Shown here: positions 52,401 through 60,943 of the stretch, in pieces | Position numbering within the stretch: position 1 is the first letter of the stretch | Layout: each line of letters begins with the position of its first letter | From: Agarophyton chilense | Taxonomy: Eukaryota; Rhodophyta; Florideophyceae; Gracilariales; Gracilariaceae | Direction of reading: 5' to 3' | NCBI GenBank assembly: GCA_030374765.1 | Contig: JARGXX010000068.1 | Coordinates: 434,001-498,000 of the forward strand | DNA: 64,000 bases | Notes under the pieces: generated by a model | Databases searched by the model: none | What the model was told of the DNA's origin: nothing | What the model saw: only the letters and a program-made list of their open reading frames with translations | Program-made: the position numbers and the translations under genes

Positions 52401-53961
52401 CGCCAATTGCGCCAAGAATGACGTCAAACTTCGGAAGCACTCTAAGAAGCTGACGCTGTTCCCGGCAGGGGCTCCACTCGAATTCGTGGCCATAGACATC
52501 CTAGGGGAGTTTATCAGGACGCCCCGAAGTCATCGGTATCTGCTTGTCATTTCTGACAGATTCTCTAAGCTAACGAGAACTGTGCCGCTGAAGCGGATCA
52601 CCGCCGCTACCGTCGCGCAAGCGTTCGTGACCCATTGGGTGTTCGTATACGGACCGCCGGTGCAGTTGTTATCCGACAACGGAGGGCAATTCGCATCAAA
52701 GTTCTTTCAGGATGTATGTCGAATCCTTGATGTAAGGAATTTATTTGTTACTACGTATCACCCTCAGGAGAATGGCCAGGTGGAGAGGTTTAACCGCACG
52801 ATACTCAACGCTTTGAGATCGTATGTTGCGGATCACCCCAAAAATTGGGACTTGTACACAGACGCTATCACGTATGCATAGAACACCCAGGTACATCGGG
52901 TTACATCTTTATCCCCATTCGAACTGGTACTGTCGAGGACACCGCCGCCGGTCGCCATCGAGGCTCAACCGACGCCGTCGACGTACCCGTCACCGGGATT
53001 GTACCGAGAAGCCTGGAAGGAGTGGCTTACGAAGATGGTGCCGATAGCCCGGAAAGCAATGGACAAAGCTCAACGCGCCTACAAGAAGGACTTTGACAAT
53101 CGGGTTCGCAAACCTCTACCTCAGGTAGAGCCCGACGACTTCGTCTTCCTTCGAAAGGAATACTACAATCCTGAAAAGGGACGTAGGCACAAGCTTTCGC
53201 CAATTGTAGACGGACCCTATCGCGTGGTTTCTGTAGACCCGGACACGGTGGTATTGGATATCGCTAACCGCCACGAACGGATCTCCAGGGACCGCATCAC
53301 ACGAGCGCTCAACCCAAATGTGGAAGTGGTGTCGGCACCGACGCCCTCCACAGGGGATGATTCAACGGAAGTTAACCCGTCAAGCGGAGATTCGAACACC
53401 CGCCCCGTTATACTTCCGCACCCGGAACGTGGTTTAACCGACCTACCGGAAACTTCGGATACTCCCGAACCTGGGCCCGCTCCCTCAAGGGCCCAGTCAA
53501 CGAACTCTTACAGAGTTACTCCCCCACCGGAGGTAATCAAGCCTCCTGGCTCTCCGCCTAAGGAGGGGGAGGAGGACTTAGTTCCTTCGCAGGAGGATGT
53601 TTTGGCGTCAGCCAGTCGCCCTAACAGGGAATCTAGTTCTCACAGTGAGACGGCGAGCCCGACCGAGCCGGCGACAGAGAAGTCACAACCCCAGCGTATG
53701 GGTAGCGACATCACCGCCGACCCAGCCGAGCACGACGTCAGAAAAGATGACGAAACCCCGCCTAGGGAGAGTCGTGTGGAGAACTCCGCACCCGGAACGC
53801 CTACAGAGCCGACGATCACCCGCCGCCGCGGACGAGACACTGAGGTGTCGCACACTCAAACCCCGCTTTCTTGGGAACGAGCTGTGTCAGAGGACCCGCA
53901 CGGGGAAGATCTCGACGACGAGGTTGACCAAATTTGGCTCTCCGTTATGGAATGGGAATAG
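49417..53961 (+). pseudogene. element 4 pol (PR-RT-RNase H-integrase, one in-frame TAG)
   Basis: pol is open in the -1 frame from at least 49417, overlapping the gag stop. Counting from 49429: protease VLDTGAAPN (Asp93); RT FCIDYRRLN (~471), STLDANSGYW and intact YLDD (~571); RNase H DTDAS (~720), EKECLAV, TDHACLRW, ADALSR; integrase HHCC finger (~950-1000); core with AIDILGEF (~1022), LLSDNGGQF (~1082) and NGQVERFNR (~1117). All catalytic residues are present. A TAG at 52879-52881 sits where element 5 has Tyr (TYAYNTQ). The same frame then continues through the integrase C-terminal domain to 53961. This is the best template for the ancestral polyprotein. Confidence 0.85.
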
Positions 53962-54126
53962 GAACTCCTATGGAGACACTGGAACCCTCAGGAATGAGAA
54001 AGAAATGAGTGAGACCCGTCTGGGACAGCTCAGGAGAGTGCTAGCGCGTGTCGAAAGCGCCACCTAACATCCGCTTGCGGAGTGGCAACCGGCGCCCGCG
54101 CATTTATGTGGCACACGTCGAATGGC

Positions 54127-54226
54127 ACCGAGCCAATCAAAAGGCTCTGACGACCAACCGTCGCGCAACCCGCCTCACCGAGCCAATCAAAAGGCTCTGA
54201 CGACTAACCGTCGCTCAAACCGCCTC
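54127..54226. repeat. two 50-bp tandem repeats with CCAAT-containing hairpin
   Basis: Copies at 54127-54176 and 54177-54226 differ at three positions. Each contains GAGCC-AATCAAAA-GGCTC, a short stem-loop. They lie between the pol frame and the chromodomain frame. Confidence 0.75.
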
Positions 54227-54510
54227 CGTCGCACGGCGCGTTGCACGAGAGCAACCTTCGTCCCCGTAGCTCGGGTTGACGTTGAAGTCCTACCGCCCTG
54301 AGATTGGAGACGCTACCGCGTCGCAGTTTCTCAACCGTCACGGAATCTAAGAACACCTTTGTTATCGGAAAGATCTCAGCTTTAAGAAGAACCCAAAACT
54401 GGGCCGTTTTGACTCCGTAGACGGAAGTTACAACGTAGCCCACAGGCCACTCGGCGCCGTTTGGACGAAGTGCTGAGACCCGCTTGCAACACGGAAAATA
54501 ACCCACCGGG

Positions 54511-54801
54511 GTGTGTCTAGACCCTACGTTGACACCCTCAAGGGAACTAGAGCGTTCCAAGATGGAAGAGAAGCCCGAACAGGGAAAAGTGTACCCGCAG
54601 GAATTCGTTATCGATCGCATCGTGCGTCACATCTACACCTCCGAGGGAGAAGTCCACTACCAAGTCCGATGGTACGGATTCTCGCCTGATGAGGATATAG
54701 TGGAACCCATTGAGCACCTTCCGAGGTCTAAGGTTTTATCCTATCACCGACGCACTCGGGTAACCTTGCCTCCAAATCTGGATCGTGCCCAAGTCGGGTA
54801 A
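54511..54801 (+). pseudogene. element 4 chromodomain segment
   Basis: The frame, in the same phase as pol but separated by stops, contains FVIDRIVRHIYTSEGEVHYQ and VRWYGFSPDEDIVEP, a classic chromodomain, then PRSKVLSYHRRT. In element 5 the corresponding domain is joined to pol, so ~550 bp of extra sequence here have detached it. Chromodomains guide integration of chromoviruses toward modified histones. Confidence 0.75.
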
Positions 54802-54973
54802 GCCACCACGGGAACTGTTGTGGATGCGACCTCGAAGTGAGGAAGATGTTGGACCTCTGAAGAGGAATTGAGGAGAGTATCCCGAAGAACACGTATTGAG
54901 AGGGAATGTCTACTGGCCCTCGGCCTAGCGCCGTTAACCGGGGAACACAGCACCGGTTATCGGGACAGTTTAT

Positions 54974-55136
54974 GATGAAAAAGGAAAAGAAGACCCAAGA
55001 AGTGGAGAAGAAGATTAAGAAGAAGATTGCACCCTAGGAAGGGAAGAAGATGAAGACGAAGATGAAGAAAGTCCTAAGAAGGAATGAAGAAGATGAAGTA
55101 GAAGTTAAGATCCTAGGAAGGAAGAAGAAAAGAAGT
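54974..55136 (+). repeat. GAA/AAG-rich purine tract
   Basis: About 160 bp consist mostly of GAAGAA/AAGAAG triplets. It lies between the convergent 3' ends of pol and the antisense ORF and is pyrimidine-rich on the antisense-ORF strand. Confidence 0.6.
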
Positions 55137-55202
55137 TATGCAAATATCAGAAGTTTACTATTGTCGCCAAGCTATGGACTCTACAATTACCCGAAGGCGG
55201 AA

Positions 55203-57059
55203 CTACGGAAAGCCCGAGGAGGGACCCGCCCCACCGTTGGGATTCTGACCCTGATGGTACGCCGAGGCGAAAGCCAACATCTGGCTCACATCCGTCATAC
55301 CCGGGGGAATCGGAATGCCCGCGTTCACGAGGCCTTGTCGCACACTATCCGCTTGCGGAGTGGCAACCGGCGCCTGTGCAAGGGTGTTCACACCCCACCC
55401 GGGGGGAGCAGATGGACCGCCACCGGATGCATTCGCCGCCGCAGCTGAGGTCGTTCCCACTGGTTGGAAGGGTGCAGATGGCTCCACAGGGAGTACTCCA
55501 CTAGGAGCTGGCATGTCGTTATCCAACGCTGGATCGTGCAGGTCTACTGGAGGCTCGTACTCGTAATCGTCGGTATAAATGAACCCCGTCGGGTGTCCCA
55601 CCGGCATCGGTCGAGGCGAGTCCATCAGCGCCCGTGCTTGCGCCGCGCTGATGCAAACCCCTTCGAAGGGATTGTAATAGACCCAGTTACCGGAGCCCGG
55701 ATCGTACCGGCCAGGAGACCTGTCTCGCGCGGATCCTACCCCTGCGGGCTGATTTTCCACTGGAACTCGATACCATTGGGTTTTGTCGATCACGTCCAAG
55801 ATTGGATACAGGTCTTGCACGTTGCTGACCGAACCCAACGCTGGGACAAGGTCGATCTGACGCATGAAGGTCCGTAGCATCGGAGGAATATACCAGACAC
55901 GGAAATGGTCATGAGCATCCCAGAGGAGGTGCGCCGCTACGCGGGCTGCCCACTCGGCTGCAACGAGGGCCCAGTATCCCGAGTTCGGGTCGTGCATCAA
56001 ACGAGACCCGATATAGTAGATGCACGGGGGCAGTTCAGCAAAGCACCCTCGGGGGACCTCGACCTTACTCCACCAAGCTGGAAGGGGCACGAATCGCCCA
56101 ACCTTCGCCGTGTTACGGATACGCTCCAGTTCCATGTGAGGATATGGGACAAGGAACCCGAAACGGGAGCGCGAGCGGCGCTCGAAGCGCACGCGTCGAT
56201 CGAACCCATACTGGGTAAACTGCCGTTGAAGGTACCTGAATTCAGCCCGAAGGATGGGACGACTCCATTGGAGCATATCTTCTCGGAAAGGAAAACCCGG
56301 TCCGCGGAACTCGGCTTCGGGAAAGGCTGCCAGGTTATCCCCGTAGGAGACCTCACCGTACGTGCGGTAATAGGCGACATCGAACCCGTACTCCGGGGGA
56401 ACCAGATGGTCAAAGCGTGACCTCTCCAATCGCCGGTAGGCCAGAGCCGCCATCGCTGCGCGCGCCTTGTCCAGGGACTCCCCGCGACTGCGGTATAGAT
56501 ACTGAGGCTCTATGGCCACTCGCGCCCTCCAATCGGGAGAACGTACAACCTCGATAGGTAGGCCACCCGGCAATAAGCCGTCCTCCACGTAGGAGTCGAT
56601 GAGCTCATCGTCGCGAACCGCTGTCGGATGGAACCACGGAGCGCGGGAATATATCACCGGATCGGTAAGGGGACTCCACCTTCGAAAGGATTCGTTTGAG
56701 ATCCCATCTCTGGAGTTTGCTACCAAGGGCATCGCATGAGCGGAGTTCCACGCCACCGCGTTAATGTCCAAATCCTCCTGAGGATGTTGGTCGCTCGCCG
56801 AGGCAGAAGGTTCGGTACCTGACGGAGCCTCATCCAAACCGGAGAAATATCCACCCTGCTGGGGAGTTTCGTTATCCACCGGCGCGGAGGCCGACGGCCC
56901 CGAGAGTGGGTTGGTGACGTATGGGTTCATTCCCTTGAGAGGGTTGGTTGAGACTGCTGTTGCGAGAAGTTGCGTATCGCCGAAAGTCGGAGGAGTAGAA
57001 GAAAGTTGTACCGATGTGCCGGTTTTGTGGCGATCCTCAGAAGTGGTGAAGGACCCCAT
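55203..57059 (-). CDS. retrotransposon antisense ORF protein (aORF), intact copy
   Basis: The 618-residue protein is encoded on the strand opposite to gag-pol, between the chromodomain and the 3' LTR. The start ATG is 80 bp from the LTR. It is homologous to the ORFs at 58818-60611 (element 5) and 43214-45075 (element 3) and to the fragment at 26996. Shared blocks with element 5 include APWFHPTAVRD, YRTYGEVS, SRPILRAEFRYLQRQ, LPAWWS and RGCFAELPP. The first ~100 residues and the last ~120 are low-complexity (Pro/Ala/Gly/Ser). The core is rich in Trp, Tyr, Phe and Arg. No signal peptide, membrane segment, zinc finger or known catalytic motif is seen. A transcript would presumably start in the LTR. 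Function is unknown. Confidence 0.7.
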   Translation of the reverse strand: MGSFTTSEDRHKTGTSVQLSSTPPTFGDTQLLATAVSTNPLKGMNPYVTNPLSGPSASAPVDNETPQQGGYFSGLDEAPSGTEPSASASDQHPQEDLDINAVAWNSAHAMPLVANSRDGISNESFRRWSPLTDPVIYSRAPWFHPTAVRDDELIDSYVEDGLLPGGLPIEVVRSPDWRARVAIEPQYLYRSRGESLDKARAAMAALAYRRLERSRFDHLVPPEYGFDVAYYRTYGEVSYGDNLAAFPEAEFRGPGFPFREDMLQWSRPILRAEFRYLQRQFTQYGFDRRVRFERRSRSRFGFLVPYPHMELERIRNTAKVGRFVPLPAWWSKVEVPRGCFAELPPCIYYIGSRLMHDPNSGYWALVAAEWAARVAAHLLWDAHDHFRVWYIPPMLRTFMRQIDLVPALGSVSNVQDLYPILDVIDKTQWYRVPVENQPAGVGSARDRSPGRYDPGSGNWVYYNPFEGVCISAAQARALMDSPRPMPVGHPTGFIYTDDYEYEPPVDLHDPALDNDMPAPSGVLPVEPSAPFQPVGTTSAAAANASGGGPSAPPGWGVNTLAQAPVATPQADSVRQGLVNAGIPIPPGMTDVSQMLAFASAYHQGQNPNGGAGPSSGFP

Positions 57060-57125
57060 TGGGAGAAGTATGTATAGTGATCGGAAAGTTAGACACCCGC
57101 GGCTCGGAATGTTCTTCCTCGTCTT

Positions 57126-57138
57126 AAAGAAGGGGAGA
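57126..57138 (+). other. polypurine tract of element 4
   Basis: AAAGAAGGGGAGA immediately precedes the 3' LTR start TGTAGAGC. Confidence 0.65.
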
Positions 57139-57905
57139 TGTAGAGCAACGCCCAGTCAGGGGATACTTGAAGATGCAACTCATAGAATGAGGATTGAACC
57201 CTCCGAGGGTTATGATTATGATCCCCTCTAAGGTGTGCTGAGGTGGCACTGTTTTCTGGTTAGAATTCGCCTATGGCGTGGAGATTCGGATGGCCCATGG
57301 TTGGATTGGCTCCGTGATACACGTGGCTTAATTTGGCATCGATTTTTCGGATATTTGTTAGAACGTTGAATTTTTGGGCCCTGACAATGGGATCTCCACG
57401 TGTGTGGCCCTGACCAGGTGTGCACTACTGTAGAGTTTAGTTAGTGGGCCCTACTTAGGGAGTTGAGATCTGACAGTCCGAGCTCAAAGTAAATGGTAAC
57501 CAAGGTTGGTCTTCGATACCTTTAGAGGTTCTTCGTCGCCATCGTTTCGGCATTACAACCCGGAACGGGCTCTGGTTAGCAACGCCTGCGTAGGGACACG
57601 ACTCCACTTGGAGAGTGCCCACGTTTGGGTTCCGTGCAACCGCCCCCTTGGGACCGCTCAGACGACCTGCGTGCACGATACCCCGTGGGGGTTCTGCTTA
57701 CTTGTTGCGTGCTTTTTGTGTTTCCTTTCGAGGACAGGTTTTCGCCCCTGTATTGGGTTTCTTTTGTTGTTTCGCCCCTTTTCTGGTTCTCGGGTTCGGT
57801 GCCTGTTAGTGCCCGACCCTCGCCCCGTTTTTCCTCTTCGCCGGATTTTCCCCATTCTTTGGGATACCCATACCCATTCCCGATCCAACGGTTTCTACCC
57901 CTCAC
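57139..57905 (+). repeat. 3' LTR of element 4, cut by element 5
   Basis: It matches 46256 to about 47021 with few differences and stops after CCCCTCAC, where the TG end of the element 5 LTR begins. The remaining ~145 bp should lie beyond element 5, outside the window. Confidence 0.85.
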
Positions 57906-58770
57906 TGTAGGACAATGCCCCCAAGGGGGAAAACCTACGAAGACGTCCGGATCTTCCTCTCACGAGGTAACCGGCGCGGTAGAGCCCTCCCAGGGATCGG
58001 CGCGCAATGCCGGGTGTAAGCCGGAGCCGAACCGTCGTGACGGGCGCAGGGAGGCTGAAAAAAGCCGAGAATATCCGCCGAAGTGGTGCTTGCGTATCCT
58101 CTGAGGAGGCAAAACCCACGAGAGTGGCGAGCACGACAGGTGTCAGTGCGAGCCGCAAGAGCGGGAATTGCCCAATGAAGGGAAGGAAAAGGGAAGGAAA
58201 ATGGGAACGGAGGCAAGAGGGCGAGTTTGACCACGAGTCGCAAGAGGGGACTCGGGAATAGCCGGCAATGCCGGGTGTAGCAAACCGTATACACGGGCGG
58301 AACCACGAAAGTGGGAATAGATACCCAACACACGAAGGCTGCTTGGACGTCCAAGGGGGTTGGGAAGCCGTGCACCACGGGAAATCCCTCCGTAAGGAGT
58401 TGTATATCCGCGCAGGCGGTTCGACCCAGAGCCAAGATCTGGAAGACCAAGATCACCCTTGTTGGGGAGACTTTACTGGACCGGCGGCCGCGAGGCCGGC
58501 GGCCTAAGTACTGTAGTCACCGTAGAATAGAATAAATAAAGTCTATCCTAAATAGCTAAATGTCCGTCTAATAAAAGGGGCCAATCTGGCGGCCACGTGT
58601 CGTGCGGGCGCTGCAGCCACGTGTATGGCACCCGGTCCCGCCGGTGCATCACCGGCGTTCCGGCCATCACCGTGAAAACGGATTGCTCCTACTCATAACG
58701 AGGTTGCACGCCGGAGGCTCCGGAAAAAACTTAAGTCCCAAAAAACCTCCCTGGAGGACGTTGCTCTTCA
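57906..58770 (-). repeat. 3' LTR of element 5 (about 865 bp, inverted in the window)
   Basis: On the minus strand it begins TGAAGAGCAACGTCC (at 58770) and ends CCTACA (at 57906). Two G-boxes lie at 58594 and 58618. AATAAATAAA at about 58531 may be unrelated. Borders are inferred from TG/CA ends, the purine tract and the cut in element 4. Confidence 0.7.
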
Positions 58771-58786
58771 TATCCCCCCCCTTAAG
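58771..58786 (-). other. polypurine tract of element 5
   Basis: On the minus strand this is CTTAAGGGGGGGGATA directly next to the LTR start. Confidence 0.6.
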
Positions 58787-58817
58787 ACAGGGCGAACACC
58801 TCGAAGAGGAAGTCGGC

Positions 58818-60611
58818 ATGGCAGCTCGTCATGATAAGAGCGCGTCCGACACCGGGTCTCCGGAAACCAACACACCTTCACCAAGGATCCCACGCACGCC
58901 CTCCGCATCCGATTCCAACCACAGCACACCAACACGCACCATGTCCAACCCCGACCGTCATAACACATCCGCGACTCCCGCCCTTGGCGGTTCCACCGGC
59001 TTCCGGTCCGCGCCCCACCCGGGGGATGTTACCAACCGAACTCCGGCCGTCAACCTCGCGTACGAAGACCGCCGTATTGGCGCCCGCTTTCGCGGACAGG
59101 CGGACCCACCGCAGTGGCCGACCTACGACGCCCTTGTGGGTGCAAATCCGAGAACTCGGCATGGCTCCGCGAGGTTGCGGTATGCGCCTTGGTTTTACCC
59201 ATTGGCTGTCCGCGACGAGGATTTGATCCAATCCTACACCGATAATTCGGAGATGCTCCCGGGCGACCTGCCCGGCGTGGTGACCCTGTCCTGGGATTGG
59301 CGTAATCGTATCGCCATCCCGGTACACCACATACTCCGCCGACGCGGTGAATCCTCTGCGGAGGCTCAAGCCGCGCTTGTGCAGGTCGCTTATCTCAGGC
59401 ACCATCGGGCGCCTTTCGAGTTCCCGATACCGCCAGAGGTCGAATTCGACGTCCACCTTTACCGCACTCGCGGGGAAATGTCGCACTGTGACCGTCTTAA
59501 CAGATTGGAAACCCTCGCTTGGAGGGGCACACCGATCGCTCGGCAAGAAGCCCTTTGCTGGGCACGACCGATTCTTCGGGCAGATTACCGCTACCAACCG
59601 CGGCAGTCGCGCTCGAACTTCCTTCAGAACTTCTTCCGCGATGAGCGGCGTTGGCGGGCCCGGACCGAGTATTTCGTACCGTACCAGAACACGGATATTG
59701 AGCGCATCGCGCCTGCTCACCGACGTGGTCGGTACGTCAGTCTCCCAGACTGGTGGTCCTCCTTGGAGGCGTGCTGGGGTTGCTTCGTTGAGCTGCCCCC
59801 AGTATTCACCTATGTAGGGTCGTCGTTCTTGAAAGATCCCCATTCGGGGTGGTGGTCCGTCGTGGTAAGCGAATGGGCCGTCCGCACTGCGGCTTTTATC
59901 CTCGCTGAGGCGTACGACCAATACCGATTGTGGTACGTGCCACCGGGTGTGCGGGCTGCGATCTGTCGTTTGGACATGCGCATCCCCCTCGGGGGCGAGG
60001 CGAACGAAGAAGAGATGCTGGGCCTCTTCGACTTTGTGGAGGGGGTCCAGTGGGATGAGGTCCCGCTGGAGAACTCCCAACGCATTCAACCGCGTCGCGG
60101 GTCTGGCCCCGGACTCGGGAGGAATACCGCGCTAGCGGGGGATTTCGTCTACTTCGACCCCTGGGAGTACCACGAGATCAGCCGCGAGAAAGCGGAAGCC
60201 AACCGGCATGGGCCGCGTGAAGTCCCGGCCGACCACCCGCGAGGGTATGTCGACTCGAGCGACTATTAACGCGACTATGCGGATGGTGACCTGATGGTCG
60301 ACAACGAACCGGAGGATCCGGGTTACGCTCCGATGGAGGATGACGGGTCCGGCGAGGCCGGTGAGGAGTCCGTTGAATACGGTGGTGCGGCTCCATCCGG
60401 GGCTGCTGATGCCGTGCGAACGGATTCCTATCCGACTCCATCGGTGGCGGGCCCGCCCGCAACCGTCGCTGGCGCGGAGCGGGGCGAGGTCATTGCGCGC
60501 TTCCTTCGGGAGGTGGGGCTTCGCCCTTCCGAGATCTCGGGTGATGTGGCCGCCATGCGGGATGCCTTAGCCAACCGCCTGGGCGGAGGTCCACCTCGTG
60601 CGGAGGAATGA
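58818..60611 (+). pseudogene. element 5 antisense ORF (aORF), one in-frame stop
   Basis: ATG 58818, 47 bp from the LTR, opens a 598-codon frame interrupted only by TAA 60267-60269 just after GYVDSSDY. The same frame then runs to TGA at 60609-60611. It aligns along its length with the intact 618-residue copy of element 4 (APWFYPLAVRD, YRTRGEMS, ARPILRADYRY, LPDWWS, GCFVELPP, VPADHPRGYV). In-frame sequence 5' of 58818 lies in the LTR and has no ATG. An AATAAA follows 60 bp after the stop. Unknown function; one mutation from intact. Confidence 0.7.
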
Positions 60612-60637
60612 CCGGAGCTTCCGATAGAATGTAGGGC

Positions 60638-60676
60638 GGCGCCCCTAGGGCGCCCTTGCCAGTAGTGAGAAATAAA
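60638..60676 (+). terminator. GC stem-loop and AATAAA between convergent aORF and pol
   Basis: GGCGCCC-CTA-GGGCGCC (60638-60654) can fold into a 7-bp stem. AATAAA at 60671-60676 is a canonical polyadenylation signal for the plus-strand aORF. pol of element 5 ends at 60944 from the other side. Confidence 0.5.
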
Positions 60677-60943
60677 AGAAGAGGGTCGCCTTTCCGACGC
60701 CCTTTCTCAAGTCCACTTCTTTCTTTCCGGGGTACCGGCCTTCAACCGGGGTTCCGGCGTTGCAGGGAACCAGCCTAGCTGGGAGTCCCGTGTTTAACGG
60801 TGAGCGCTTCGCGCGCGGACCAGGTAACTGGCACGACCACCAACGAGGTTGGGATAGCGTGAGCGGTTGCTTCCTTCCCCGCGTTGGGGCATGGACGGAG
60901 ATGGCGCGTGGCGCCATCAGCCATTCCATTCCGTGTTCACGGT

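Larger units (their letters stand above)
46256..57905 (+). mobile_element. chromodomain-type Ty3/gypsy element 4 (young, nearly intact)
   Basis: The order is 5' LTR, primer site, gag, pol, tandem repeats, chromodomain, antisense ORF, polypurine tract, truncated 3' LTR. The LTR copies are nearly identical over the shared ~767 bp, so the insertion is recent. gag and pol are each interrupted by one TAG, and the antisense ORF is fully open. Element 5 has inserted into its 3' LTR. Confidence 0.88.

Noticed and set aside
55203..57059. Idea that the antisense ORF is an envelope-like gene
   Set aside because: No signal peptide, transmembrane segment or glycosylation pattern, and it is on the wrong strand for a spliced env.
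58602..58817. Longer N terminus for the element 5 antisense ORF
   Set aside because: The extension lies in the LTR and polypurine tract and starts with GTG; the ATG at 58818 matches the start position in element 4.
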